Positions 40,724-50,476 of a stretch of DNA of 64,000 nt are shown here, piece by piece. How positions within the stretch are numbered: position 1 is the stretch's first letter; every line of letters begins with the position of its first letter. Below the pieces are notes generated by a model, which made no database searches, had not been told where the DNA came from, and was given only the letters and a program-made list of their open reading frames with translations. Source of the DNA: Providencia alcalifaciens. Lineage in GTDB: Bacteria > Pseudomonadota > Gammaproteobacteria > Enterobacterales > Enterobacteriaceae. The stretch covers positions 1,674,001 to 1,738,000 of the forward strand of contig NZ_OU659204.1 of assembly GCF_915403165.1 (NCBI RefSeq), in the 5' to 3' direction. Position numbers and translations under genes: made by a program.

Positions 40724-41775
40724 GTGAACCTCTAAAACAGCGTGTGGATTTCGCCGATAAAGCCGATAAGCCGACCATGGAGCCATTAAAACAAGCACAA
40801 ACCTTTGATGAAAAAGCGTTTGAAAAATTTGTACCGGTCGATATACAAGAAGAACAAGATAGCCAAGATGGCGAAGTCGAAAGTCTCATCAACGAAGCCT
40901 TAAAACCTAAACGCAGTTTCTGGCGCAAGCTAGTCGGTGCTGCGGCAGGCATTTTTGGGGTGAGCGTAGTCGCTCAGTTAGGCCTTTGGATCCATCAATC
41001 ATGGATAACCCAAGACTGGACGGCGTTAGGTACCGCAGCTGCGGGGGGCTTAATTGTGGTCGCTGGTGTGGGTTCAGTCATCGGGGAATGGCGTCGCTTG
41101 TATCGGCTCAGAGAACGTGCAGAGGAGCGTGATTTTGCGCGTGAATTACTTCATAGCCACGGTATGGGGCAGGGTAAAGCATTCTGTGAAAAGCTCGCTA
41201 AACAGTCTGCATTACCGATGCAACACCCTGCAATTCAAAGCTGGCAAGCCACGGTTCACGACTCGCATAATGACCGCGAGGTTATTGAACTGTATAGCAA
41301 ATTAGTACAACCGATCCTTGATGAGCAAGCGCGTAAAGAGATCAGCCGTTCATCGGCAGAATCTGCCTTGATGATAGCGGTCAGCCCATTGGCGATTGTC
41401 GACATGGCATTTATCGCGTGGCGCAATATTCGTCTAATCAACCGTATTGCAGCCATTTATGGTATTGAGCTGGGCTATTATAGTCGGATTCGATTATTCC
41501 GTATGGTGCTGATTAATATTGCTTTTGCCGGTGCTTCTGAGCTAATTCGTGAAGTCGGGATGGATTGGTTATCTCAGGATATTACCGCACGGTTATCAAC
41601 ACGCGCTGCGCAAGGAATTGGTGCTGGGCTGCTGACCGCTCGATTAGGCATTAAAGCGATGGAGCTGTGCCGTCCATTACCTTGGATAGAAGACAAACCG
41701 AAATTAGGTGATTTTCGCCGTCAATTAATTGGCCAACTGAAAAATGCTATTCCCTCAAAAAAAGAGAATCCATAA
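40720..41775 (+). CDS. ycjF: YcjF, DUF697 inner-membrane protein
   Basis: 351 residues (E. coli 353). Two adjacent membrane spans lie around residues 70-115 ([20 protein letters not shown] and [18 protein letters not shown]), followed by the DUF697 domain. It starts inside the ycjX stop (ATGA). A stem-loop (GCAGGATGA...TCATCCTGC) lies just after the stop at about 41791-41823. Confidence 0.92.
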   Translation: MSEPLKQRVDFADKADKPTMEPLKQAQTFDEKAFEKFVPVDIQEEQDSQDGEVESLINEALKPKRSFWRKLVGAAAGIFGVSVVAQLGLWIHQSWITQDWTALGTAAAGGLIVVAGVGSVIGEWRRLYRLRERAEERDFARELLHSHGMGQGKAFCEKLAKQSALPMQHPAIQSWQATVHDSHNDREVIELYSKLVQPILDEQARKEISRSSAESALMIAVSPLAIVDMAFIAWRNIRLINRIAAIYGIELGYYSRIRLFRMVLINIAFAGASELIREVGMDWLSQDITARLSTRAAQGIGAGLLTARLGIKAMELCRPLPWIEDKPKLGDFRRQLIGQLKNAIPSKKENP

Positions 41776-42006
41776 GCTGTAAATTTAGCTGGCAGGATGA
41801 GTTGACAGTTTTAATCATCCTGCTAGTTATGTCTAAAAGAACAATTCCTTGTCGAATTAATCAACAATCCTCGTGTTAAAGAAAAAAATGCTGCTGATAT
41901 TTATTAGAAACTAGACGAGTGTCAACAATATGTGACACGGTTCTGTATTACTGGCCTGTTTAACGCTAAAATATCGGTAATTATGTTCTCTACAAAAGGT
42001 TTCATC

Positions 42007-43572
42007 ATGCGCCTCGAAGTGACCTGCCAAGACCGTATCGGTTTAACGCGTGAATTACTTGATCTTTTAGTCCTACAAAACATTGACTTAAAAGGCATTG
42101 AAATTTCAGCTCAACGTCGAATTTACTTGAATTTTACACCTGTAGATTTTCAGGTTTTCAGTACGTTAATGGCAGAGATCCGCCGCATAAACGGAGTAAT
42201 TGATGTTCGTCGCATCTACTTTATGCCATCCGAACGTGAGCATAAAGCGGTATGGGCTTTACTCAATTCCTTCCCTGAGCCCGTTTTATCCATTGATAAT
42301 AAGCTGAATATTGAGCTGGTTAACCCAATGAGTTTGCAACTTTTTGGGGTTGATGAAACTAAAATCAAACAAAAATCCTTCTCCCAGTTAATCCCTAATC
42401 ATGGTTTACACCGTTGGTTTGAACGTGAGTCACCAGAACTTTACACTGAACGAATTTCGGTCAAAGGCAGCGACTATTTAATGCAAGTCACGCCAATTAT
42501 TCTCGCCGATGAAGATGGAAAATCTCACTGTACAGGTGCGGTGATCTTACTCAAGTCGGTGGCAATTCTTGAAAATCAACGTAAGCAAGTGGCTGAAGTT
42601 GATATTGAAAACCGTGGATTTAGCCAGATTGTAGCGGTCAGTCCTGCGATGATCCAAGTTGTTGAGCGGGCTAAGCGTGTTGCTATGCTGGATGAGCCGT
42701 TGTTACTCGTCGGGGAAACTGGAACAGGTAAAGATATTCTGGCAAAAGCTTGTCATTTGCACAGTGCTCGTGGCAATGCGCCATTTTTAGGGTTGAACTG
42801 TGCTTCTATGCCGGATGATGTCGTTGAAAGTGAATTATTTGGTTATGCAGCAGGGGCTTATCCAAATGCACTTGAAGGGAAAAAAGGCTTTTTTGAGCAA
42901 GCTAATGGCGGTACCGTCTTGCTGGATGAAATTGCTGAAATGTCCCCTCAAATGCAAATTAAACTATTACGTTTTCTGAACGATGGAACATTTCGACGTG
43001 TTGGCGAAGAGCATGAGGTCAAAGTCAATGTGCGCGTGATTTGTGCGACACAGAAAAATTTACCTGAGTTAGTGGAACAGAAAAAATTCCGTGAAGATCT
43101 CTATTACCGCTTGAATGTCATAACGCTCATGATCCCTCCATTAAGAGAGCGTAGCGAAGATATTAAACCGCTCACGAAAGTCTTTGTATCTAATTTTGCC
43201 AAAGAATTAAATATTGATGAGCCAAAAATCTCACCAGCATTAATTGAATCACTCAGCGCGTATTATTGGCCGGGGAATGTTAGACAATTACGTAATGCGT
43301 TATACCAGGGGTTGTCGCAATTTAATGGCGATATTTTGGATGTTAGTGACATCCAACTTCCTGATGCAGTTAACTCGCCTGCGATTGCTTTAGATACATT
43401 AAATGGGTCACTGGATGAAATAACTAAACGCTATGAAGCCTCGGTGTTGGCGAGATTATATCGTGATTATCCGAGTACGCGTAAATTGGCTAAACGTTTA
43501 GATATTTCTCATACCGCTATTGCCAACAAATTGCGAGAATACGGACTCAGTACTAAGAAAGAGCAAGATTAA
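42007..43572 (+). CDS. tyrR: TyrR, aromatic amino acid regulator
   Basis: 521 residues from 42007 (E. coli 513). An N-terminal ACT domain (MRLEVTCQDRIGLTRELLDLL) is followed by PAS (about 80-190), AAA+ with Walker A GETGTGKD, and a C-terminal HTH (STRKLAKRLDISHTAIANKL). TyrR represses or activates aroF, tyrP, mtr and others with tyrosine, phenylalanine or tryptophan. The frame is open upstream to 41932, but the chosen ATG matches the family N-terminus. Confidence 0.95.
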   Translation: MRLEVTCQDRIGLTRELLDLLVLQNIDLKGIEISAQRRIYLNFTPVDFQVFSTLMAEIRRINGVIDVRRIYFMPSEREHKAVWALLNSFPEPVLSIDNKLNIELVNPMSLQLFGVDETKIKQKSFSQLIPNHGLHRWFERESPELYTERISVKGSDYLMQVTPIILADEDGKSHCTGAVILLKSVAILENQRKQVAEVDIENRGFSQIVAVSPAMIQVVERAKRVAMLDEPLLLVGETGTGKDILAKACHLHSARGNAPFLGLNCASMPDDVVESELFGYAAGAYPNALEGKKGFFEQANGGTVLLDEIAEMSPQMQIKLLRFLNDGTFRRVGEEHEVKVNVRVICATQKNLPELVEQKKFREDLYYRLNVITLMIPPLRERSEDIKPLTKVFVSNFAKELNIDEPKISPALIESLSAYYWPGNVRQLRNALYQGLSQFNGDILDVSDIQLPDAVNSPAIALDTLNGSLDEITKRYEASVLARLYRDYPSTRKLAKRLDISHTAIANKLREYGLSTKKEQD

Positions 43573-43573
43573 C

Positions 43574-44005
43574 ATGATGAAAAAGCGGTTTAAATTAGGT
43601 CTACTTAGCATATTAATGAGTGTGAGTATTGGCGCTGTTGCACAAGAAAAGCCAAATAATAAGCTGATTGATAAACTCTGTAAAAATGCAGAGCAATCCA
43701 TGGAAGAAGTGTATGAAAATGGCGCATTAACGCAGTGTCATTTCCCGAATAGCTCACTACTTAGTGCTTATCAAGAATATCGTAACCTGCTCGGTGATGA
43801 TAAAAAGTTTTTAGAAGCCAAGTTAGAACCAAACAAAAACAAAGAAGTGATTTGCTCGGATAATAACTGTCAGTCGGTTATTTATCGATGGAGCGGGGAT
43901 CAAAAATTAGAAATTGAGCAAAGTTTTCCGGGGGGAGAAACGTACCTCCAATTTATTCAAAACAATAAAGATACTTCGCTCGAAATAAGATATTTCCCTG
44001 ACTAA
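43574..44005 (+). CDS. Hypothetical secreted protein, 143 residues
   Basis: I do not recognise this gene. The protein starts MMKKRFKLGLLSILMSVSIGAVAQE, a Sec signal peptide with likely cleavage after AVA. The mature part is hydrophilic, with four cysteines (KLCKN, TQCHF, VICSDNNCQS) that could form two disulfides in the periplasm, and ends SLEIRYFPD. It begins one base after the tyrR stop, so it is probably co-transcribed, though the ribosome site is weak. E. coli has tpx directly convergent with tyrR here, so this is an insertion relative to E. coli. Confidence 0.7.
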   Translation: MMKKRFKLGLLSILMSVSIGAVAQEKPNNKLIDKLCKNAEQSMEEVYENGALTQCHFPNSSLLSAYQEYRNLLGDDKKFLEAKLEPNKNKEVICSDNNCQSVIYRWSGDQKLEIEQSFPGGETYLQFIQNNKDTSLEIRYFPD

Positions 44006-44046
44006 CGCCCATTCAGTCACTATCAATAAAACAGGCCACATAAATA

Positions 44047-44087
44047 AGCTCACTCATTCAAAATCAGTTAAAAGAATTGAGTGAGCT
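44047..44087. repeat. Inverted repeat after the secreted-protein gene
   Basis: A stem of about 13 bp (AGCTCACTCATTC / GAATTGAGTGAGCT, one bulge) 41 bp after the stop; without a T tract. It may act as a terminator. Confidence 0.5.
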
Positions 44088-44277
44088 AACTCGATTACAT
44101 TAAATTTACATATTTTCATCGTAAAACGACGTCTTGATCATTGCGGATTGTTTGTTTTTTCTGCTATAAAAATGGTGAGCAAAGTTTTAATTTCTAAATT
44201 AACGATAAAAAAATGCTTAAGTTGTGCATTGATTATTAAAACTAGCAACGCGGGTTTTATACCTTTAAGGAGTTGCA

Positions 44278-44652
44278 ATGGAACAATTTACGATTAATTT
44301 TATTGTCAATTTCAAGCTACGTGAATATATGTCTAAATGTCACTATCAAGGTGATATGTTTGAATCCGCGAATACTGCCGCAGAACTTTATTTAATGAAT
44401 AAGGCAGCTGCGAATTATTTAGCGAAAAAAAATCGTTTTACGTGGGATGCGTTAGTCAAAAATGGCGTTAAACCACGGGATTTGATTATTGATATTCTTA
44501 CGTCTTGTTGCCCTGTGACCCAAGAGCAGGCTCAACGGGTATTAAGTACGTTGTCGCACTCTTTAGTGAGTATGATGAAAGAAAATATAATTTTTACGAA
44601 TGTGGTCAACGCGAAAAATCACAAACCACTATTTTGGGCGTATGTTGATTAA
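44278..44652 (+). CDS. Hypothetical cytoplasmic protein, 124 residues
   Basis: Not recognised. A strong TAAGGAG site lies five bases before the ATG, so translation is likely. The protein is soluble, alpha-helical by composition, with a TCCPVTQEQAQ segment and C-terminal NHKPLFWAYVD. No membrane span, signal peptide or known motif is seen. It is convergent with tpx and separated from it by a bidirectional hairpin. Base composition is like its neighbours. Confidence 0.65.
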   Translation: MEQFTINFIVNFKLREYMSKCHYQGDMFESANTAAELYLMNKAAANYLAKKNRFTWDALVKNGVKPRDLIIDILTSCCPVTQEQAQRVLSTLSHSLVSMMKENIIFTNVVNAKNHKPLFWAYVD

Positions 44653-44686
44653 AACATGATTGATATCCCTTCAATCCTTATCAAAT

Positions 44687-44727
44687 GAAGCCACAATCAC
44701 CGAAAGCATCGGCGATTGTGGTTCTTC
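44687..44727. terminator. Bidirectional hairpin before tpx stop
   Basis: A 12-bp stem GAAGCCACAATC / GATTGTGGTTCTTC with a small bulge between convergent genes. Confidence 0.7.
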
Positions 44728-44738
44728 ATAATATAAGA

Positions 44739-45239
44739 TTATTTCAGGCTATTTAGCGCATTGTCATAATCAGGTTCTTCAGTAATTTCAGGCACTAATT
44801 GGCTGTAAATTACGTTGTCGTTCTCATCTAATACAACGACAGAACGAGCCGTTAAACCTTTTAATGGACCAGTGGTCATTTCAACGCCGTAATCTTGGGC
44901 AAAATCACTACGGAATGAAGATAATGTCACCACATTGTCTAAACCTTCAGCACCACAAAAACGCGCTTGGGCAAAAGGTAAGTCAGCAGAGATACATAAC
45001 ACAACAGTGTTATCTAAACCGTTGGCTAATTGATTGAATTTACGCACAGAAGCGGCGCAAACACCCGTATCTACACTTGGGAAAATATTCAGAACTTTGC
45101 GCTTACCTTGGTAAGTTTCTAAGGTTGCTTCACTTAAATCTTTAGCGACTAAAGTGAAAGGTTTAGCGTGTGAGCCCGCTTGTAAAAAAGCACCTGCAAG
45201 TGAAATGCTATTGCCTTTGAGTTTTACTGTCTGTGACAT
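44739..45239 (-). CDS. tpx: Thiol peroxidase Tpx
   Basis: An atypical 2-Cys peroxiredoxin of the periplasm/cytoplasm that reduces alkyl and lipid hydroperoxides through thioredoxin. 166 residues (E. coli 168). The peroxidatic cysteine is in [17 protein letters not shown] (about Cys59) and the resolving cysteine in ARFCGAEG (about Cys93). It faces tyrR as in E. coli. Confidence 0.96.
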   Translation of the reverse strand: MSQTVKLKGNSISLAGAFLQAGSHAKPFTLVAKDLSEATLETYQGKRKVLNIFPSVDTGVCAASVRKFNQLANGLDNTVVLCISADLPFAQARFCGAEGLDNVVTLSSFRSDFAQDYGVEMTTGPLKGLTARSVVVLDENDNVIYSQLVPEITEEPDYDNALNSLK

Positions 45240-45700
45240 TCGTTTTTCTCCCGTTTGTAGATTGAGTTACAGAAGATGAAAACATTAAATAATTTTTAAA
45301 ATCAAATTATTACGTAATTTCACATTCCGAACTTTCTGTTTTTAAATCCTATTATTGACCGAATTGCATTGTTGCCTTCTCGGCGTGATAAGTAAGAAGG
45401 TTACGCTGCATTATACAAGTAATAAGCCCTATTAAGAGTTTATGTTTTTTATTATGTATCATCCTAAAATACCATATTCAACGCGATAAAAAGAGCGCTT
45501 TGTGCCGTGTTTTACTTGTTATATGATGAAGTGAAAGCTAATTTTAAACTGACAATCAAGTCAATGAGTTATTCGCCTATCACGGCTAATGTCTTGGCAT
45601 GTCAAATATCAATTTAGCAGTTTGTAATGGGTTAATTCATCAAAGCTTAGCGAATAACGCTGAGCGATCCTCTTTTTGATTAATAGATAGAAATAATAAT
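45240..45700. other. tpx-mppA divergent intergenic region
   Basis: About 460 bp, AT-rich, with no supported gene. The E. coli genes ldcA, mpaA and others between tpx and mppA are missing. Confidence 0.5.
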
Positions 45701-47323
45701 ATGCATAAACGTTCATTGACCTCTTTAGCTGTATTCATTTCATCACTTTTCCTTTCTACACCGGTTATCAGCGCAACGGTTCCAGCTGGTGCTGTTTTAG
45801 CTGAAAATCAAGAAGTTGTACGTCATCTGAAAGATGAGCCCGCATCATTAGACCCGATAAAATCTGTTGGGCTGACTGAAGCTCAAGTGATGCGTGATTT
45901 GTTTGAAGGCTTAGTTAATCAAGATAATCATGGACAGCCGGTACCGGGTGTCGCACTAAATTGGCATACCGATGACAATCGTACTTGGATTTTTCAGTTA
46001 CGCCCTGAAGCGGCATGGTCGAATGGTGAGCCTGTTACCGCTGACGATTTCGTTTACAGTTGGCGTCGTTTAGTCACGCCAGCTAACACTTCGCCATTTG
46101 CTTGGTTTGCCGCATTAGCGGGAATTAATAATGCACAGGATATTATCGATGGTAAGTTGCCACCAGAACAGTTAGGGGTGGAAGCGGTCGATAAACACAC
46201 GCTGAAAATTGTGTTAAATAAGCCAGTTCCTTATTTCCCGTCATTAACCGCAAACTTCAGCTTATTTCCTGTTCATCGCGGAACCGTTGAGCAATATGGC
46301 GCAGACTGGATTAAAGTCGGTAATTTAGTTGGAAACGGTGCATTTGAACTTAATGACCGTGTTGTTAATGAGAAAATCGTATTAACACCAAATCCGCATT
46401 ATTGGGATCATAAAAATACGGTGATCACCAAAGTGACTTTTGTTCCCATCAATCAAGAGTCTCATGCGACTAACCGCTATTTGGCAGGGGATTTAGATAT
46501 TACGGAATCTTTTCCTAAGCAGCGTTATCAAAAATTATTACAAGATATTCCTAACGAAGTTTTTACGCCGGATCAACTCGGTACCTATTACTACGCATTT
46601 AATACCCAGCGCGCGCCGACCAATGATGTCAGGGTTCGTCAGGCATTATCAATGGCAATTGACCGCCAATTGATTGCTAGCAAAGTCTTAGGGACAGGGG
46701 AAAAGCCGGCTAATTATTTTACGCCTGATGTGACGGCAGGTTTTAAGCCGCAAAAAGGGCTGTATCAGACTCATAAACAAAAAGAGTTAGACCAACAAGC
46801 CAAAACGTTATTAAAGCAGGCTGGGTACAGTGAAGCGCATCCTTTGGAATTGACGTTGCTGTATAACAGCTCGGAAAACCATCAAAAAATTGCCATCGCG
46901 ATTGCTTCTATGTGGAAGAAAAAACTCGGGGTACAAGTTAAATTAGTTAATCAAGAGTGGAAAACATATATAGATAGTCGTAATACCGGAAATTTTGATG
47001 TTATCCGTGCCTCTTGGATTGGTGATTTTAATGAGCCATCCACATTCTTATCACTGCTAACTTCTCAACATAGTGGCAATATTCCTAAGTTTAATAATCC
47101 GCAATATGACGCACTAATGACTTCAGCTAGCATTGAAACGAATGATGCTCAGCGTAATGTGTTTTACAACCAAGCTGAAGCCATGATTGCAAAAGAAGCG
47201 CCAATTGCACCAATCTATCAATATACGAATGCGCGCTTGATTAAACCATGGTTAAAAGGTTATCCGATTGAAAACCCAGAGGATGTGGCATACAGCCATA
47301 GCTTCTATATGATTAAGCATTAA
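45701..47323 (+). CDS. mppA: MppA, periplasmic murein peptide-binding protein
   Basis: A family-5 oligopeptide-binding protein, 540 residues (E. coli 537). It has a signal peptide (MHKRSLTSLAVFISSLFLSTPVISA) and closely follows E. coli MppA in VLAENQEVVRHLKDEPASLDP, ITESFPKQRYQKLL and the C-terminal PIENPEDVAYSHSFYMIKH. MppA binds L-Ala-D-Glu-mDAP for uptake through OppBCDF. OppA is the main alternative, but the C-terminus and genomic position favour MppA. Confidence 0.9.
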   Translation: MHKRSLTSLAVFISSLFLSTPVISATVPAGAVLAENQEVVRHLKDEPASLDPIKSVGLTEAQVMRDLFEGLVNQDNHGQPVPGVALNWHTDDNRTWIFQLRPEAAWSNGEPVTADDFVYSWRRLVTPANTSPFAWFAALAGINNAQDIIDGKLPPEQLGVEAVDKHTLKIVLNKPVPYFPSLTANFSLFPVHRGTVEQYGADWIKVGNLVGNGAFELNDRVVNEKIVLTPNPHYWDHKNTVITKVTFVPINQESHATNRYLAGDLDITESFPKQRYQKLLQDIPNEVFTPDQLGTYYYAFNTQRAPTNDVRVRQALSMAIDRQLIASKVLGTGEKPANYFTPDVTAGFKPQKGLYQTHKQKELDQQAKTLLKQAGYSEAHPLELTLLYNSSENHQKIAIAIASMWKKKLGVQVKLVNQEWKTYIDSRNTGNFDVIRASWIGDFNEPSTFLSLLTSQHSGNIPKFNNPQYDALMTSASIETNDAQRNVFYNQAEAMIAKEAPIAPIYQYTNARLIKPWLKGYPIENPEDVAYSHSFYMIKH

Positions 47324-47330
47324 GAATGAT

Positions 47331-47363
47331 ATTTAGCCAGTGCAGGTGTGCTGGCTAAATTTT
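47331..47363 (+). terminator. mppA terminator
   Basis: A 10-bp perfect stem ATTTAGCCAG / CTGGCTAAAT followed by TTT, 7 bp after the stop. Confidence 0.8.
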
Positions 47364-47377
47364 GGGAGATCCAAAAT

Positions 47378-47411
47378 AAAAAAACTCCTTCCACTGGAGA
47401 GTCGGAAGGAG
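47378..47411 (-). terminator. Minus-strand intrinsic terminator with no annotated upstream gene
   Basis: Read on the minus strand: an 8-bp stem CTCCTTCC / GGAAGGAG followed by seven T residues. No minus-strand gene lies upstream before zntB (which is on +), so the transcript it ends is unknown. Confidence 0.65.
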
Positions 47412-47683
47412 GACCAAAAAGGAATAAACACTACAGGGCTAATAATAGGGAAAAACTTTGCGGTTTTATTGCTAATTTGTGTCAATCTAATGGGATCTCT
47501 TTAGCAAAAATTGAGAAATTTCATTGGGCTATAAATCTTGCATAACATCTTATTTTTATGCTTTTATTTTCCTTTGCTTAACACCTACTTAAACTTTGTA
47601 TTTTGATTTTGTTATTGAAATCATTGCAATATTCCCTTTAATCAACTAAAAATACCTTACTTTTCAATTTAAGGAGATATTGC

Positions 47684-48667
47684 ATGGCGTCGACCTATGG
47701 ATCGCAATTCCAACACTCTAACCCCGTTCATGCCTTTCAGTTAGATGGAGTGGGCGGTGTTCTTCCTATCGATTTAAATGCCACTGCAACACAGCAATCT
47801 CCATTTTGGCTGCATTACGATTATAAAAATAAAGAGACGTCTAGCTGGATACAACAGACTGATTTGTTTAATGACCAAGTGAAGTCGTCATTGACAGGTA
47901 AAATGAATCGTATGCGGATGGTGCGTATTGGTGATGGCGTTCTGCTGACATTACAAACCCTGAATAACACCGCAGGGCAGCGCCCAGAGCAATTGGTCGC
48001 ATTTCGTATTTTTATGAATAGCCGTTTAATTGTCTCATGCCGTCACCGGCGTGTTCACTCGTTGGATTCTGTTATTGATGATCTTAAAGAAGGCGTCGGC
48101 GCACAGAGTACTGGTGAATGGCTTGCCGATGTCACCGATGCGATGACCGATGAAATTAGTGATTTCACCGATTCTCTTCACGAACGTCTTATTGAAATGG
48201 AAGATGTGATATTACATGGCGAAATTCCTGAACGCGGGGAATTAGCGTTACTGCGTAAACAGATTATTGTCGTGCGCCGTTATATGGCACCGCAACGGGA
48301 TATGTTTTCTCGATTAACTGCTGAAAAATTATTATGGCTAGATGACAACGACAGACGTCGTTTACAAGAGATTTCAGACAGATTAGGGCGCTGTATTGAA
48401 GATTTAGATGGTTTTATTGCTCGTACTGCCATTATGTCTGATGAAATTACGAATATGATGACGGAAATGATGAATCGCCGAATCTATACCATGTCATTAA
48501 TGGCGATGATATTTTTACCAACCACATTTTTAACTGGTTTATTTGGTGTGAACTTGGGGGGTATCCCCGGTAATGAATTTAAGTTTGCCTTCAGTGCGTT
48601 CTGTTTATTACTCGCTTGCTTAATCGCTACGGTATTTTGGTGGTTAAAAAGAAGTCGATGGCTATAA
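47684..48667 (+). CDS. zntB: Zinc transport protein ZntB (CorA family)
   Basis: 327 residues, the E. coli length. A large cytoplasmic funnel domain is followed by two C-terminal membrane spans; the family pore motif reads FGVNLGGIPG at about residue 287-296 (GxN). In E. coli it mediates Zn2+ transport coupled to protons. A clear TAAGGAG site precedes the start. It is followed by fnrS as in E. coli. Confidence 0.95.
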   Translation: MASTYGSQFQHSNPVHAFQLDGVGGVLPIDLNATATQQSPFWLHYDYKNKETSSWIQQTDLFNDQVKSSLTGKMNRMRMVRIGDGVLLTLQTLNNTAGQRPEQLVAFRIFMNSRLIVSCRHRRVHSLDSVIDDLKEGVGAQSTGEWLADVTDAMTDEISDFTDSLHERLIEMEDVILHGEIPERGELALLRKQIIVVRRYMAPQRDMFSRLTAEKLLWLDDNDRRRLQEISDRLGRCIEDLDGFIARTAIMSDEITNMMTEMMNRRIYTMSLMAMIFLPTTFLTGLFGVNLGGIPGNEFKFAFSAFCLLLACLIATVFWWLKRSRWL

Positions 48668-48701
48668 GAACGGTGAATTGTTCTGGATAATGGGCGCTAG
48701 T

Positions 48702-48715
48702 TTGAGATAAATCAA
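48702..48715 (+). promoter_or_regulatory. FNR box of fnrS
   Basis: TTGAGATAAATCAA matches the FNR consensus TTGATnnnnATCAA in nine of ten defined bases. Its centre lies about 42 bp upstream of the predicted fnrS start, the position of class II FNR-activated promoters. Confidence 0.88.
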
Positions 48716-48750
48716 TAAAGGGTATAGGGTTTTAAGGCAATATTACTCCC

Positions 48751-48874
48751 GCAGGTGAATGCAACGTTGAGCGATGAACGTTGTGCTCCATAATTGTAGT
48801 TTTTCTCATATTGAGTTCTTATACAGAATAATTGACCACTGTAATGCCGATGTATTTTACATCGGCTTTTTTTT
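48751..48874 (+). ncRNA. fnrS: FnrS, FNR-activated anaerobic sRNA
   Basis: The 5' part beginning GCAGGTGAATGCAACGTTGA and continuing through GCGATGAACG to TTGTGCTCCATA matches the conserved head of E. coli FnrS. The 3' end is an intrinsic terminator, GCCGATGTA / TACATCGGC with eight T residues. The locus is next to zntB, as in E. coli, and an FNR box lies upstream. Under anaerobiosis FnrS represses aerobic functions (for example sodB, sodA, maeA, gpmA) with Hfq. The middle part is diverged. About 124 nt. Confidence 0.93.
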
Positions 48875-48933
48875 GCATAAAATCTGACGCCACCCTGAAT
48901 TTCTCCAGAGGTAGCGGATCAATTTTTATTATC

Positions 48934-49848
48934 TTATTTAACTTCAATCACATCTAAGCGGTCAGCACTGTAGTCTGGCTGATCATCTTCATCAATCATT
49001 GGCTGAGCAGGTAATTCTTCGCGGTCAAAGGCCATATCGCCGCCATTGATCACTGCATCACCATGTGAAATACTTTTAAAATCAAATAGTTCAGTATCAC
49101 ATAAGTGAGACGATACAACGTTCTGAGTTGCACTAAACATGGTTTCAATGCGACCAGGGTAACGTTTATCCCAATCGCGCAGCATCTCTTTAATGACTTG
49201 GCGCTGTAAATTAGGCTGAGATCCACACAAGTTACAAGGAATGATAGGGAATCCTTTTGCTTCAGCAAAACGCTCGATATCTTTTTCGCGGCAATAGGCA
49301 AGAGGGCGAATAACAATGTGTTTGCCATCGTCACTCATCAATTTTGGTGGCATGCCTTTTAATTTACCGCCGTAGAACATGTTTAAAAACAAGGTCTGTA
49401 AAATATCGTCGCGGTGATGGCCGAGGGCAATTTTGGTCGCGCCTAACTCTGTCGCCGTGCGATATAAGATGCCGCGACGTAAGCGAGAGCACAGGGAACA
49501 GGTAGTTTTCCCTTCAGGAATTTTTTCTTTTACGATGCCATAGGTGTTTTCTTCGACAATTTTATACTCAACACCGAGTTCGTCTAAGTAAGCGGGCAAA
49601 ATGTGTTCAGGGAAGCCTGGCTGTTTTTGGTCTAAGTTAACCGCGACCAAAGAGAATGAAATTGGGGCACTTTTTTGCAGGCTTTGCAAAATAGACAGCA
49701 GGGTATAACTATCTTTTCCCCCGGACAGGCAGACCATGATACGGTCGCCTTCTTCGATCATATTAAAATCGGCGATGGCTTGCCCAACATCACGGCGGAT
49801 TCTTTTTTGCAGTTTGTTTAAGTTGTATTGTTCTTTTTGTGTATTCAT
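48934..49848 (-). CDS. ttcA: tRNA 2-thiocytidine-32 synthetase TtcA
   Basis: An iron-sulfur, ATP-dependent enzyme that thiolates C32 of several tRNAs. 304 residues (E. coli 311). The PP-loop SGGKDS is at residues 42-47, the first cysteine pair is [12 protein letters not shown] and the second [11 protein letters not shown]. In E. coli ttcA is the integration site of the Rac prophage; here mobile-element debris begins immediately upstream of the gene. Confidence 0.95.
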   Translation of the reverse strand: MNTQKEQYNLNKLQKRIRRDVGQAIADFNMIEEGDRIMVCLSGGKDSYTLLSILQSLQKSAPISFSLVAVNLDQKQPGFPEHILPAYLDELGVEYKIVEENTYGIVKEKIPEGKTTCSLCSRLRRGILYRTATELGATKIALGHHRDDILQTLFLNMFYGGKLKGMPPKLMSDDGKHIVIRPLAYCREKDIERFAEAKGFPIIPCNLCGSQPNLQRQVIKEMLRDWDKRYPGRIETMFSATQNVVSSHLCDTELFDFKSISHGDAVINGGDMAFDREELPAQPMIDEDDQPDYSADRLDVIEVK

Positions 49849-49925
49849 TCTGTACTATTCTGTGTTGTCGCTGATTATTTAACTTTATAAAAAATAAAAG
49901 AAATTTTGTTTTTTCTGTTACTGTA

Positions 49926-50023
49926 TTTCAGGCTAGAGTCTATAGAGACAAAGTCAAGATGCATAAAGGCATTTACGAAACAGATAAAAAACAGAAGCTC
50001 ATTTATGGAGGTGAAGTTTTCAG
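49926..50023 (+). repeat. Direct repeat, copy A (~98 bp)
   Basis: Shares about 85% identity with 57841-57940 in the same orientation, by manual alignment. The common part includes GGCATTTACGAAACAG and AAAAAACAGAAGCTCATTTA. Both copies keep the same reading frame (YRDK..MH.GIYET.KKQKLIYG), so this may be a fragment of a coding sequence. It lies directly before the integrase remnant. Confidence 0.85.
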
Positions 50024-50059
50024 GGGCACATGATAGCAGATGGATGAGGATTTTTGATA

Positions 50060-50317
50060 CAGGTTAGTGAAAAAGGTTCTATCTTACGTTCATATTCTTC
50101 TCGATTTGAAAGTAAGTTAAGTCGGATGATAATAGGAAAATCTCCTGGTTTATCACTGAAACAGGCGTGAGATAAGCGGGGCCAGCTTAGGGCTATTTTG
50201 GCTTCAGGGCATGACCCAAAGCACGCAAAACTAGGTGAAGAAAACGCGGATGTCAAAATAACAATTAAGGATGCTATAGAGTACTTACCACATGTTGTTG
50301 AACAGTTGGTTGGATGA
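50060..50317 (+). pseudogene. Tyrosine integrase fragment (Arm/DUF4102 N-terminal domain), decayed
   Basis: The + frame from 50060 reads QVSEKGSILRSYSSRFESK, then LSRMIIGKSPGLSLKQA, a TGA stop at 50168, DKRGQLRAILASGHDPK and so on to a TGA at 50315. The pattern K.SRM.IGK.PGLSL.QA.DKR..LR.ILA.GHDP is that of the DNA-binding domain of prophage and island integrases. The catalytic domain is missing. So this is a remnant of an integrated element next to ttcA. Identification rests on the motif, not on a database match. Confidence 0.7.
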
Positions 50318-50345
50318 GTTGGATGAGTTGGATGAGTTGGAGAAG
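50310..50345. repeat. 9-bp tandem repeat TTGGATGAG
   Basis: Three perfect copies followed by one variant (TTGGAGAAG). It overlaps the 3' end of the integrase remnant and in one frame would encode repeated LDE. Confidence 0.9.
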
Positions 50346-50476
50346 TTTGGGCTGAAATTAGATGTTATAAACTGACTTAACGATAACTTATTACCAATGG
50401 CAGCCCTGAGTTAATGGCTGCCTAATACCAAAAGCGGTAAGTGTTCTGTCAGTGCTATATAAGGTGTAAATCTAAC

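Noticed and set aside
47348..47545. 65-codon + frame after mppA
   Set aside because: It starts in the mppA terminator and runs through a minus-strand terminator; composition is not protein-like.
50020..50256. 78-codon minus-strand frame
   Set aside because: It is the complement of the integrase remnant read on the + strand, which has recognisable motifs.
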